DNA of 64,000 nt from CAWCXF01 sp963799455 (GCA_963799455.1 CAWCXF010000008.1:1736001-1800000), one strand, 5' to 3'. Shown: positions 1 to 8,777, numbered from the stretch's first letter. Translations and numbers: made by a program. Notes: generated by a model not told the origin, from the letters alone.

Positions 1-44
1 ACCGAGTTGGAGCACGATGTTGGAGCACGATCATCCTGCGCGAC

Positions 45-525
45 GTGGGCGGGCGGAGACCGGCGCTCGGCCCGCGTCGAGGCGCAAGGCGCGCCGGCCG
101 GGCGTGGGCGCAGCTTCGGCGGCGGCGCGATTCGGCGGCTCCTTTGCCGCCACGGCCCGACGCGCGGAAAAGACCGCGCGACCGAGCCGGACCGCCCCCA
201 CGTCCCGAGACGCCGGCAGGCCTAACCCGACCGCCAGCTCGACCGCGACCCCGAGCGGCTGGCGGCCCATCGACGAGACCCCGGCTCAAGTCCGGCTCAA
301 GTCCGGATCGAGTCCGGGGCAGGCTCCGGGCCCCGACCTCGATCCCGTCGAGAACGCCTTCGGCCCCGCTCAAGGCGCTGCTGCGCGAGGCCGCCGCACG
401 CGCCGTCGAGGGCCTCCGGGCCGCCGTCGGCCGCCTCCGACACCCCCACCCCCACCGAGCGCGCCAACGCCTTGCCAGCCCGCGAACGCGATCCAGACCG
501 GTGGGTTCCCGCCCGGGGGAGCATG
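45..525 (+). mobile_element. IS630-family transposase relic, multiply frameshifted
   Basis: Pieces of an IS630/Tc1-type transposase are readable in order on the plus strand but in different frames. GGDRRS lies near 53-75. A segment resembling the family's RHG-x-TRKK then EQDRPDV-x-RRR follows at about 145-225. QLDRDPERL followed by IDET lies near 235-285. The C-terminal PDLDPVENAF then LKALLREAAAR lies near 334-400. The central part between IDET and PDLDP, including the middle catalytic Asp region, is missing, so this cannot be active. The segment order and motifs are seen; the family assignment is from knowledge of IS630 proteins. The left end may lie outside the window. Confidence 0.68.
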
Positions 526-616
526 GGACCGTGCCCGGGGATGACCCCTGCGATGCGCCGTCCACCGGTGTTCCGGCCAAATCGGTCATGACGCCTCGGT
601 GAGGGGCCGGCGGTGA

Positions 617-1166
617 TCATTCCCACCAGGGGTCGATCGCGGCGATGTCGGCGTCCGACCAGCCGAAATGATGGGCCAGCTCGTGGATGGTGACGTGGGC
701 CACCAGAATCCGTCAGGCCGACATCGCCGCGGTCGGCCCACTCGTCGAGCACGGGGCGGCGGAAGATCCACACCGTCCCCGGCTCCCGGGGCGGGTCGGA
801 GGCCGAGCGCTCGGTCAGCGGCACGCCCTCGTAGAGGCCCGTCAGGTCGTAGGCGTCCTCGATGCCGAGATCGTCGAGCGTGGCCTCGTCGGGCCAGTCC
901 TCGACGCGCAGGCGCACCTCGCCCGCGAGCGCCGCGAAGGGCGGCGGCAAGGCCGCCCGCGCGGCCTCGGCCATCGCCAGGATCGCGTCGAGGCCGGGGG
1001 CCTCGCCCGGGTCGGCGGGGCCGGGGGCCTCGCCCGGGTCGGCGGGGCCGGGGGCCTCGCCCGGGTCGGCGGGGCCGGGGGCCTCGCCCAGGTCGGCGGG
1101 GCCGGGGGCCTCGCCGGGATCGCCGAAATCGCCCGGAGAGGCGGGGTCGGGAGGCGGCGCTGTCAT
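617..1166 (-). pseudogene. Zincin-like metallopeptidase (DUF1025-type), one frameshift
   Basis: The frame from ATG 1164-1166 encodes an N-terminal Gly-Glu-Ala-Pro-Gly-Pro-Ala-Asp-Pro repeat region, then a domain typical of the short bacterial minimal metallopeptidases (EVRLRVEDWPDEATL, then VWIFRRPVLDEW). Around 705-715 the frame must shift by one base to continue into VTIHELAHHFGWSDADI and a TGA at 617-619. HELAHH is the HExxH zinc motif at the family's usual C-terminal place. The domain is otherwise complete, so this is either a recent inactivating indel or a sequencing error. It is transcribed away from gltX. Its cellular substrate is unknown. Confidence 0.72.
993..1117 (-). repeat. 27-bp in-frame tandem repeat
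   Basis: Four complete 27-bp units (993-1100, the fourth with one changed base) and part of a fifth encode nine-residue repeats GEAPGPADP in the N-terminus of the metallopeptidase gene. The period is a whole number of codons, so copy-number change would not shift the frame. Confidence 0.9.
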
Positions 1167-1422
1167 GGGAGCGATCCTCCGACGCCGGGTCGCGCGGCGC
1201 AAGGGCGCCCCCCTTCGGGCGCCTTCGGGCAGGCGGGCGGGCGCGCGGCCGGGCCGGAGGCAGTGGCGCTCCGGGCGTCGAGTGAGGGGCCCTCCCCGTC
1301 GCCTGCGCGCCGCGCCTCGACCCCGTCCCGGACCGCCCCCCGACCCTCGGGCCCGCACCCGGGCCGGTGGACAAGGCGGCCCGGTCGTGGAAAGCCCCGA
1401 AGCGGATCTCGAGAGGCCGCCC

Positions 1423-2754
1423 ATGACCGTCACCCGCTTCGCCCCCTCGCCGACCGGATACCTGCACATCGGCAACCTGCGCGCGGCGCTGTTCAACTGG
1501 CTGATCGCGCGCAAGGCCGGGGGCCAGTTCATCCTGCGGCTCGACGACACCGACCCCGGGCGCTCGCGGCCTGAGTATGCCGATGCGATCCGCGAGGATC
1601 TCGAATGGCTGGGCCTGACCTGGGACCGCGAGGAGCGCCAGTCGGCCCGGCTCGGCCGCTACGAGGCCGCCGCCGACCGGCTGCGCGAGGCGGGACGGCT
1701 CTACGAGGCCTTCGAGACGCCCGAGGAGCTGGAGCTGAAGCGCCGCCGCCAGCTCGCCATGGGCCGCCCGCCGGTCTACGACCGCTCGGCGCTGGCGCTG
1801 CCCGACGACGAGCGCGAGCGCCTGCGGGCCGAGCGCGCGCCGCACTGGCGCTTCCGCCTCGACCCCGAGCGCATCGAGTGGGACGACGGCATCCTCGGGC
1901 CCCAGTCGATCGACGCCGGATCCGTGTCCGACCCGGTGCTGATCCGCGGCGACGGGCAGGTGCTCTACACGCTCGCCTCGGTGGTGGACGACGTGGAGAT
2001 GGGGGTGACGGACGTGGTGCGCGGCTCCGACCACGTGACCAACACGGCGACCCAGATCCAGATCATCGGCGCGATGGGCGCCACGCCGCCGCGCTTCGCG
2101 CACCACTCGCTGCTGACGGGGCCGCACGGGGAGGGGCTCTCGAAGCGCCTCGGCGCCCTCGCGCTGCGCGACCTGCGCGCGCGCGGCGTCGAGCCGATGG
2201 CGCTGCTGTCGCTGATGGCGCGCCTCGGCAGCGCCGACCCGGTCGAGCTGCGCGCGACCCACGAGGCGCTGATCGAGGGCTTCGACCTCGCGCGCTTCGG
2301 CGCCGCGCCCACCAAGCTCGACGAGGCCGACCTCATGCCGCTGACCGCGCGCCACCTCGCCTCGCTCCCCCACGAGGCGGTGGCGGGCGACCTGCGCCGG
2401 CGCGGCGTGCCAGACGCCATCGCGCCCCGCTTCTGGGAGGTGGTGCGCGAGAACGTGGCGACCCGCGCCGACATCGGCGGCTGGTGGGATCTGGCCTCGC
2501 GCGGCGCGCAGCCCTTGGTGGTCGAGGACGACCGGGCGTTCGTCGAGCAGGCGCTGGGGATGCTCGGCGATCCGCCCTACGACGAGACGACCTGGCCCGA
2601 GTGGACGGCGCGGGTGCGCGAGGCCACCGGGCGCCGCGGCAAGGCGCTGTTCCTGCCCCTGCGCCATGCGGTGACGGGACGCGAGCGCGGGCCAGACATG
2701 GCCGACCTCATGCCGCTCCTCCAGGTCCGCCCCGGGGCGCGTCAGGACGCCTGA
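1423..2754 (+). CDS. gltX: Glutamate--tRNA ligase
   Basis: Class I aminoacyl-tRNA synthetase of 443 residues that attaches glutamate to tRNA in the cytoplasm. The start at ATG 1423 gives the usual N-terminus MTVTRFAPSPTGYLHIGN, with the HIGH-type motif at residues 8-18. The KMSKS-type loop is GLSKRLGA near residue 238. The C-terminal helical anticodon-binding part is present, and full length is too long for the truncated GluQ enzyme (about 300 residues). Alphaproteobacteria often carry two GltX copies, one charging tRNA-Gln for amidation; which one this is cannot be told here. Its 3' end overlaps the convergent next gene by 13 bases. Confidence 0.93.
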   Translation: MTVTRFAPSPTGYLHIGNLRAALFNWLIARKAGGQFILRLDDTDPGRSRPEYADAIREDLEWLGLTWDREERQSARLGRYEAAADRLREAGRLYEAFETPEELELKRRRQLAMGRPPVYDRSALALPDDERERLRAERAPHWRFRLDPERIEWDDGILGPQSIDAGSVSDPVLIRGDGQVLYTLASVVDDVEMGVTDVVRGSDHVTNTATQIQIIGAMGATPPRFAHHSLLTGPHGEGLSKRLGALALRDLRARGVEPMALLSLMARLGSADPVELRATHEALIEGFDLARFGAAPTKLDEADLMPLTARHLASLPHEAVAGDLRRRGVPDAIAPRFWEVVRENVATRADIGGWWDLASRGAQPLVVEDDRAFVEQALGMLGDPPYDETTWPEWTARVREATGRRGKALFLPLRHAVTGRERGPDMADLMPLLQVRPGARQDA

Positions 2755-3443
2755 GCGCCACCCCGCGCGCGCGCCCCTTGCCCGCCGGCGGGCGCGCCCT
2801 CGCCCCGCGCGCCGACGAGCGCGCCCTGGCCTTGCGCGCCGACGAGCGCGCCCTGGCCTTGCGCGCCGACGAGCGCGACGCCGAGGCGCGCGAGCCCCTC
2901 GTCCACCGCCGCGCGCTCGTCCGGCGAGAGCGCCTGGGCGCGGACGTAGCGGGGTGCTGCGCGGTCGTCGAGCACGACGGCCCAGCCGCCGGTGGTGTCG
3001 AAGAAGGCCGCGGCCCCCGCCGCGCCGTGAAGCCGCATCGCGCCCTGGACCACCACGTCGAGATAGCTCAAGAGCACCGGGCGGCTCAGCGACGCGGGCT
3101 CCTGCCGGTCTGTGGGCACGGCGTAGACGACGACGGAGTCGGCGACGGAGTCGGCGAGGGGGGAGGCGGCCGTCACGGCGCCTGAGACCTCGTGGCGCTC
3201 GTAGGCGGCCTCGCGCGCGTCGAGCGCGGGCCAGGCGGCAGGTGCGACCTCGGCCATCGCGCCCTCGACCGAGGCGCCCGGCGCGGGCTCGACGGTGAGG
3301 AAGGCCGCGGGCCGCCCCGCGGCGTGGCGCCACAGCCGCCGCCAGCCCGCGAGCCGCGCGGGCCTCAGCCCCGCATGATCGTGGGTCGCGGCGTTCATCA
3401 GGCTGCCGTAGCCGAACACGCCGCGCGGCGGGGCGCCGCTCAT
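2742..3443 (-). CDS. Gamma-glutamylcyclotransferase-like (AIG2/GGCT fold)
   Basis: A 233-residue protein. The N-terminus VFGYGSLMN matches the YGSL motif that binds substrate in gamma-glutamylcyclotransferases, and the AYERHEV segment carries a Glu that could be the catalytic acid of the fold. Members release 5-oxoproline from gamma-glutamyl compounds. The start is ATG 3441-3443. The last 45 or so residues are low-complexity repeats (VGAQGQGAL units) encoded by 27-bp tandem DNA, not part of the fold. Transcription converges with gltX and the stop codons overlap. The exact substrate is not predictable. Confidence 0.8.
   Translation of the reverse strand: MSGAPPRGVFGYGSLMNAATHDHAGLRPARLAGWRRLWRHAAGRPAAFLTVEPAPGASVEGAMAEVAPAAWPALDAREAAYERHEVSGAVTAASPLADSVADSVVVYAVPTDRQEPASLSRPVLLSYLDVVVQGAMRLHGAAGAAAFFDTTGGWAVVLDDRAAPRYVRAQALSPDERAAVDEGLARLGVALVGAQGQGALVGAQGQGALVGARGEGAPAGGQGARARGGAQAS
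2811..2877 (-). repeat. 27-bp tandem repeat in GGCT C-terminus
   Basis: Two perfect 27-bp units (2811-2837, 2838-2864) and a partial third, preceded by a degenerate copy, encode repeated VGAQGQGAL-type nonapeptides at the end of the cyclotransferase-like gene. The period equals that of the repeat at 993-1117 but the unit sequence differs. Confidence 0.85.
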
Positions 3444-3606
3444 GCGCGCGCGGGCCCTGCCGCGTGTCGCCGGGGCGTCCCGGCGCGAGGGGTCGTGACC
3501 CCGCGCGCCCCGGCCCGGGCGCCGAGCGAAGGCGCCTCGCCCCGGCGGGCGAGGGAGGTCTGGGGGATGACGCTCACGCCCTGCCCGGTGCCCGGATCGG
3601 TCGGCA

Positions 3607-3635
3607 TTGACAACCCCCTGGGGATCGGCGACACG
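3607..3635 (+). promoter_or_regulatory. Possible promoter of tRNA-Ala
   Basis: A perfect TTGACA at 3607-3612 lies 32 bases before the tRNA. A weak -10 would be GACACG at 3630-3635 after a 17-base spacer. The G/C-rich stretch after it fits the discriminator of stringently controlled stable-RNA promoters. The -10 match is poor. Confidence 0.4.
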
Positions 3636-3644
3636 GCGCCCGTC

Positions 3645-3720
<76 letters not shown>

Positions 3721-4026
3721 CCCCCACCTTCGGCTCGGCGGGCCCTCGGATCCTCCCGCGTCCGCGGATCGGACGCGCTTCGATCCCGCGCCGGGCGGCG
3801 CAGCCGGACGACCCATGGGGTAGGCATCCTCACGCAGCGGGCGCCCTCCCGATCGGGTGAGCGGCTTCCCGCCGCGCCGCCGGACCCGCACGGCGAGCCG
3901 CCGCCCGCCATGGCGCCCCCTCGGCCCCGCCCGGAACCGCGACGGCGAACCTGGGTTGGCTCCAGAAGCGCCGCCCACGCGCCGGGCGCACGCGGCGGGG
4001 ACGCGATCCAGCCCGATGGAGTTCCA
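3721..4026. other. Intergenic, no gene recognised
   Basis: About 300 bases between tRNA-Ala and the Crp/Fnr-type regulator. Open frames here are G/C-driven and show no family signature. It presumably holds the regulator's promoter, but no clear -35/-10 pair was found. Confidence 0.5.
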
Positions 4027-4764
4027 ATGCCCGGCGAGAGCTGCCTGGTCACGAGATTGAGCCGCTACGTCGTGCTGACCGAGAGGGAGCGCGCGCTGTT
4101 GACGCGCATGGAGGAGCCCGAGCGCCGGCTCGGCGCGCGCCAGGTGATCCTCAACCGCGGCCAGCGCACCGACGGGCTCCTGGTGCTCAAGGAGGGCTGG
4201 GCGATCGTGCGCTCGCGCTCGGTGCGGGGCCGCTCGCACATCCTGCGCGTCTACCTGCCCGGCGAGGTGATCGGGCTGGGCGAGCTGGGCCTCGCCCACG
4301 CGCCGCACACCATCGCGATGCACACCGAGGGCGTGGTCTGCCCCTTCCCGCGCGAGGGGCTGCCCGAGCTGATGATGCGCGCGCCGCGCCTCTCGGCGCT
4401 CCTCAACGCGCTGGCCTCGCTCGATCAGATCGCGCTGCGCGACCACTGCGCGGCGCTGGGGCTGATGACGGCCGAGGACCGGTTGATCCAGTGGCTCCTC
4501 CAACTGCGCGCCCGGCTCTCCGTGATCGACGAGGGCGTCACCGACCGCTTCCGCCTCCCCTTCAGCCAGGCCGAGATCGGCGAGGCGGTGGGCATGACCT
4601 CGGTCTATGTCAACAAGCTCCTGCGCAAGCTCTCCGAGGAGGGCCGCATCCGGGTCGAGCGGCCCTACATGGTGCTCCTCGACCGCGAGGGGCTCCAGAA
4701 CCAGGTCAACTTCACCGACGTGTTCGGCGAGCTCGACCTGAGCTGGTTCCCCGACGCCGCCTAG
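4027..4764 (+). CDS. Crp/Fnr-family transcription regulator
   Basis: A 245-residue regulator starting at ATG 4027. Residues of about 15-125 form the cyclic-nucleotide-binding-type beta barrel (ILNRGQRTDGLLVLKEGWAI, then LPGEVIGLGEL). A long dimerisation helix follows, then a Crp-type winged helix (FSQAEIGEAVGMTSVYVNK then LLRKLSEEGRI) near residues 180-215. No N-terminal Cys cluster is present, so it is not an oxygen-sensing FNR. The effector and regulon are unknown. A strong palindromic terminator follows the stop. Confidence 0.88.
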   Translation: MPGESCLVTRLSRYVVLTERERALLTRMEEPERRLGARQVILNRGQRTDGLLVLKEGWAIVRSRSVRGRSHILRVYLPGEVIGLGELGLAHAPHTIAMHTEGVVCPFPREGLPELMMRAPRLSALLNALASLDQIALRDHCAALGLMTAEDRLIQWLLQLRARLSVIDEGVTDRFRLPFSQAEIGEAVGMTSVYVNKLLRKLSEEGRIRVERPYMVLLDREGLQNQVNFTDVFGELDLSWFPDAA

Positions 4765-4788
4765 GTCGTGGCGCCCGGATGCGGGGGT

Positions 4789-4816
4789 CTGGGGGCATGC
4801 ATGCCCCCAGCCTTTT
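4789..4816 (+). terminator. Rho-independent terminator (perfect palindrome)
   Basis: Positions 4789-4810 are a perfect 22-base inverted repeat (arm CTGGGGGCATG) followed by CCTTTT. It lies between the convergent Crp/Fnr gene and GalU-like gene and can serve both. With the preceding GCGGGGGT it matches a second copy at 30007-30036. Confidence 0.8.
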
Positions 4817-4824
4817 CCTGAAAC

Positions 4825-5619
4825 CTACTCAGCCGCGATCTTGAGCGTGCCGACCTGGCGCTGGCGCCTGAGCGCGATGGCCGCGTCGAGCAGCCCACCC
4901 GGCGTGCCGCAATCGAACCAGCGGCCCCGGACGAGGTTTCCAGCGAGGCCCGTGCCGTCGATCCCATGGGCGATGGCGCGCGTCAGGTCGGCCCGTCCCG
5001 AGCGCTGCGCGCGCAGCCGCGACAGGTCGGCGAAGATGCACGGGTGGAGCACGTAGCGCCCGGCCACCGCGAGCCGCGAGGGCGCCTCCTCCCGCGTGGG
5101 CTTCTCGACGAGGCCCACCGCGCGCACCGCCCCGCCCTGAGGCCGTCCCAGGGGATCGAGGATGCCGTAGCGGGAGACCGCGCCGGGCTCGACCTCGGCC
5201 AGGGCGACCATGTGGCCCACCCCGCTGCGGCGGTAGCGCTCGACGAGATCGGGCAGGCAGGGGGCGTCGAGGATCAGGTCGTCGGGCAGGATCACGCCCA
5301 CCGGCCCCGGCAGCGACCGGGGCGCCGCGGCGAGGATCGCATCGCCGACGCTCGTGGGATCGGCCTGGAACGCGAGCACGACCTCGACCCCGAGCGCTTC
5401 GGCGGCGCCCGCCACGTAGTCGTGGAGCGCCGCGTCCTGGGGGCGGGTGACGACGACGATCCGCTCGGGGTCCGCGACCCGCGCCTCCTCGAGCGCGAAC
5501 TGGATCAGCGGCGTGTCGATGACGGGCAGGAGCGCATGGGGAAGCGAGCGCGTGGCGGGTCCGAAGGGCTGGCCGGAGCCGGCGGCGGGGACGATCACGG
5601 TCCTGATGTCGAGACGCAT
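4825..5619 (-). CDS. GalU-like nucleotidyltransferase, active-site motif degenerate
   Basis: A 264-residue protein of the UTP-glucose-1-phosphate uridylyltransferase family, close to usual length. It keeps LLPVIDTPLIQFALEEA, VILPDDLILDAPCL, SRYGILDP and VGLVEKPTR in the expected order. The nucleotide-binding signature normally reading G-x-G-T-R then P-K-E-M-L-P is here GSGQPF then LPHALLP, so the loop Thr/Arg and the Lys are replaced. It may be a divergent enzyme or a non-catalytic paralogue. The start ATG 5617-5619 places the Rossmann-like strand at the N-terminus as usual. It sits alone between divergent and convergent neighbours. Confidence 0.7.
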   Translation of the reverse strand: MRLDIRTVIVPAAGSGQPFGPATRSLPHALLPVIDTPLIQFALEEARVADPERIVVVTRPQDAALHDYVAGAAEALGVEVVLAFQADPTSVGDAILAAAPRSLPGPVGVILPDDLILDAPCLPDLVERYRRSGVGHMVALAEVEPGAVSRYGILDPLGRPQGGAVRAVGLVEKPTREEAPSRLAVAGRYVLHPCIFADLSRLRAQRSGRADLTRAIAHGIDGTGLAGNLVRGRWFDCGTPGGLLDAAIALRRQRQVGTLKIAAE

Positions 5620-5743
5620 CCGAGGCTCCTCCCAAAGCCGCCCTGCGACGAGGGACCGGCCCGAGGCGTTCGGAGTATTCCACTGCCGGGCGGTCTGCCA
5701 TGCATCTAGTGCATAGCTCGCCCCCTTCAAGCCGCCGGGCCCC

Positions 5744-7507
5744 TCAAGCCTCCGCGCGGTCGAGCCAGGCCCGCGCCGCGCGCAGATCGTCCTCGAAGAG
5801 CGACTCCTCGCGCGCGCGCGCCTCCGCGTCGGGCAGGCGCAGCAGGAAGGAGGGGTGCACGGTCACGAGCACGGGCTCGCCGGCTCCCCCTCGCGCGGCC
5901 TCGATCGAGCCGCGGCGCTTGAGGAGCCCCTTGCCGTCGCCCGTCAGCGCGTGCGCCGCCGTGGCACCCATCGCCACGATCAGGCGCGGCCGGACCAGCG
6001 CGCGCTCCCGGTCGAGCCACCAGCGGCAGGCGCTCGCCTCGCCCGCGCCGGGCTTCTGGTGGATGCGCCGCTTGCCGCGGGGCGTGAACTTGAAGTGCTT
6101 GACGGCGTTCGTCACGTAGGCGCGCGAGCGGTCCACGCCGGCGCGCTCGGCGATCTCGTCGAAGAGCCGGCCGGCGGGGCCGACGAAGGGGCGGCCGGCC
6201 AGATCCTCCTGATCGCCCGGCTGCTCGCCCACGACCATCAGGTCGGCGTCGGCCGGCCCCTCGCCGAACACCACCTGGGTGGCCATCTCGTGCAGCGCGC
6301 AGCGGGTGCAGCCGCGCGCGTCCTCGCGCAGGGCGGCGATGGAGTCGTGGCCGACCTCCATGCGGGGCTCCCTCGATCGGGCCGCGGCGCGCCTCGCGGG
6401 GGCGGCGTAGGCGGGCGGCAGGGTGGGCTGGCGCGCGCGCATCTCGGCCACGCGCGCGCCCGCGCTTGCGATCAGCTCGGGGATGAGGCGTGCCTCGGGG
6501 AGGTTCCGCCAGTACTTGCGCGGCATCTCGGCGCGCATCGCGTGGACCTTCAGCCGCGCGGGGTTGAAGATCGAGGCGTAGTAGGTGTTCCAGAGCGCCT
6601 GGGTGGCGTCCTCGGGGGGCGGCGCATGGGGGCCGTCCTCGGTCAGCCGCAGCGCCCCGTCCTCGAACACGGCCGAGAGGTCGGGCGTGGCGATGGTCCA
6701 GTCCATGTCGGCGAAGCGCCGCGCGAAGTGCGGGGCGGACAGCTCCAGAGTCGGGTGCTCGGGCTCGAACCAGGCGCCGAAGCGCCGACCCGAGCGCGGG
6801 CTGCAGTCCGGGCGCGGGTCGAGCGGCTCGCCGGGAGGCCCCGGCTCGGGGGCCGGGGCGCCGTGGGGATCGGTACCTGCATCCGGCGCGCCGGACACGG
6901 CCTCGTCGGCAGCGGGTTCGCGCTCGCCCACACCGCCGTGCTCGCCGGCCGCGTCCGTCCCGTCGCCCGCGTTCCGGTCGCCGTCGGCGCTCCCACCGTT
7001 GCAAGCGCTCCGGCCGTTGTCGGCGTCCGGCCCGCTGGCCGCGCTCGGCCCGCTGGCCGCGCTCGGCCGGTCCGTCGCGGTCGGGCCGCCGCCGGCCTCC
7101 TCCTCGGGCAGGATCTCGCGGAAGCGGACGAAGGCGTGGGTCTTGTGGACATCGCGGCGCACGGCCTTGGCCATGTGGCTCAGGCGCGCGACGAGCGGGT
7201 CGGTGACGACCTCCATCAGCCCGCGCTCCTTCTGGAGCCGGGCGAGGAGCGCGTGGAGGAGGGCGAAGCGCTCGGGGTCCGAGTGGTGGGCCGCGAGCCG
7301 CGCCAGCTCGAAGAAGGCGCGCGGGACGGTGGGGGAGGGGGCGTCCTTTGGGGCCGATGGCAGGGCGGCATCGAAGAGGGTCGCGCCCGGCCCCCCGCGC
7401 GACCATTGCACCTTCGCAGGATCCACGCCTGCGCGCACGAGGTCGCGCGCGGCTCCCCGCCAGGCGTCGAAGGCGCCGATGCGCGGCAGGACGACGGGGT
7501 GGATCAC
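5744..7507 (-). CDS. udgX: UdgX-family uracil-DNA glycosylase with N-terminal DUF4130 domain
   Basis: A 587-residue fusion. The N-terminal half contains the DUF4130 region (FNPARLKVHAMRAEMPRKYW), interrupted by a low-complexity Ala/Ser/Gly/Asp linker near residues 140-230. The C-terminal half is a uracil-DNA glycosylase: Cys pairs for an Fe-S cluster (CTRCAL), VVGEQPGDQED, and the UdgX-specific loop KRRIHQKP. The His of that loop (codon 6059-6061, about residue 483) is known in UdgX to form a covalent bond with DNA after uracil removal. The start is GTG 7505-7507. It lies 34 bases behind the radical-SAM gene, the conserved partner in many genomes. Confidence 0.9.
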   Translation of the reverse strand: MIHPVVLPRIGAFDAWRGAARDLVRAGVDPAKVQWSRGGPGATLFDAALPSAPKDAPSPTVPRAFFELARLAAHHSDPERFALLHALLARLQKERGLMEVVTDPLVARLSHMAKAVRRDVHKTHAFVRFREILPEEEAGGGPTATDRPSAASGPSAASGPDADNGRSACNGGSADGDRNAGDGTDAAGEHGGVGEREPAADEAVSGAPDAGTDPHGAPAPEPGPPGEPLDPRPDCSPRSGRRFGAWFEPEHPTLELSAPHFARRFADMDWTIATPDLSAVFEDGALRLTEDGPHAPPPEDATQALWNTYYASIFNPARLKVHAMRAEMPRKYWRNLPEARLIPELIASAGARVAEMRARQPTLPPAYAAPARRAAARSREPRMEVGHDSIAALREDARGCTRCALHEMATQVVFGEGPADADLMVVGEQPGDQEDLAGRPFVGPAGRLFDEIAERAGVDRSRAYVTNAVKHFKFTPRGKRRIHQKPGAGEASACRWWLDRERALVRPRLIVAMGATAAHALTGDGKGLLKRRGSIEAARGGAGEPVLVTVHPSFLLRLPDAEARAREESLFEDDLRAARAWLDRAEA

Positions 7508-7541
7508 GCCCGGCCCTCGGCCCGGCCGCCGCGCCGCCCGC

Positions 7542-8777
7542 TCACAGCAGGGAGAGCTGCTCGGGCGGGGGCGCAAAGCGCGCGCGCAGCGAGGCGGCGT
7601 CGGTCATCCCCCTCGGGCTCCAGTCGCGCGCGACCACGAAGGGCGCGGCGGAGCGCATGTTGGCGCCCATCCGCGCGAGGTCGTCGTAGCGCACCGAGCG
7701 GTGGCGGCGCAGCGCGATGAGCTTGTCCACCGTCTTGGGGCCGACGCCGGGGACGCGCAGGAGCGACTCCTTCGGCGCGGTGTTGAGATCGACGGGGAAG
7801 CGCGCGCGGTTGGCGAGCGCCCAGGCGAGCTTGGGGTCCACCGCGAGGTCGAGCATGCCGCCCGTCGTGGCCGAGGCCAGCTCGTCGGCCTGGAAGTCGT
7901 AGAAGCGCAGCAGCCAGTCGGCCTGGTAGAGCCGGTGCTCGCGCAGCAGCGGGGGCGCGCGCAGCGGCAGGGCGGCCGACGAGTCCGGGATCGGCGAGAA
8001 GGCCGAGTAGTAGACGCGCTTGAGCCCGTAGGAGCCGTAGAGCCGCGCCGAGTTGGCCATGATCGTCGAGTCGTCCGCCCCGTCGGCGCCGACGATGATC
8101 TGGGTGGACTGGCCCGCGGGCGCGAAGCGCTTGTTGGCGCGGCCCGTGTGGGTGCGCTCGGCGTGCTCCTCGCGCTTGAGGCGGGTGCGCGCCATCATGC
8201 GCCGGATCTGGCCCGGATCCTTCTCGGGCGCGAAGCGCGCCACGCCCGCGTCGGTCGGCATCTCGACGTTGATCGACACCCGGTCGGCGTGGAGCCCCGC
8301 CTCGTCGATCAGCTCAGGCGACGCGTCGGGGATGGTCTTGAGGTGGATGTAGCCGCGGAAGGAGTGCGTCAGGCGCAGCTCGCGCGCGATGCGCACCATG
8401 TCGCCCATCGTGGCGTCGGGGCTCCTGATGACGCCCGAGGACAGGAACAGCCCCTCGATGTAGTTGCGCCGGTAGAACTCCAGCGTGAGGCGGATGACCT
8501 CCTCGGGCGAGAAGCGCGCGCGCTCGACGTTCGAGGAGACGCGGTTGATGCAGTAGGCGCAGTCGTAGATGCAGAAGTTCGTCATCAGGATCTTGAGGAG
8601 CGAGATGCACCGCCCGTCGGGCGCGTAGGCGTGGCAGATGCCGTGCCCATCGGTGCTCCCCAGCCCCTTGCCGTCCGACGAGTCGCGCTTCGTCGTCGCC
8701 GAGGACGCGCAGGAGGCGTCGTACTTCGCGGCGTCCGACAGGATCGCCAGCTTCTCCTGGAGGGTGCGCTTGGCCAT
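7542..8777 (-). CDS. Putative DNA modification/repair radical SAM protein
   Basis: A 411-residue protein of the radical-SAM family that is found next to UdgX (TIGR03916 type). The cluster motif CIYDCAYC (C69, C73, C76) binds the [4Fe-4S] centre that cleaves S-adenosylmethionine. A C-terminal helix-hairpin-helix (LLRVPGVGPKTVDKLIALRR, about residues 340-365) suggests DNA binding. The family's reaction is unknown; its constant pairing with UdgX points to base repair or modification. It is first in a two-gene minus-strand operon with udgX. Confidence 0.9.
   Translation of the reverse strand: MAKRTLQEKLAILSDAAKYDASCASSATTKRDSSDGKGLGSTDGHGICHAYAPDGRCISLLKILMTNFCIYDCAYCINRVSSNVERARFSPEEVIRLTLEFYRRNYIEGLFLSSGVIRSPDATMGDMVRIARELRLTHSFRGYIHLKTIPDASPELIDEAGLHADRVSINVEMPTDAGVARFAPEKDPGQIRRMMARTRLKREEHAERTHTGRANKRFAPAGQSTQIIVGADGADDSTIMANSARLYGSYGLKRVYYSAFSPIPDSSAALPLRAPPLLREHRLYQADWLLRFYDFQADELASATTGGMLDLAVDPKLAWALANRARFPVDLNTAPKESLLRVPGVGPKTVDKLIALRRHRSVRYDDLARMGANMRSAAPFVVARDWSPRGMTDAASLRARFAPPPEQLSLL

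Noticed and set aside
1423..2754. GluQRS (tRNA-Asp modifying) instead of GltX
   Set aside because: The protein has a full C-terminal anticodon-binding half, which GluQRS lacks.
586..3333. A 915-codon open frame on the minus strand
   Set aside because: It runs antisense through gltX and out of frame through the metallopeptidase and cyclotransferase genes; composition artefact.
5630..5725. Third copy of the RIME-like element
   Set aside because: Only the nine bases CTAGTGCAT match the diverged copy; the body shows no similarity.
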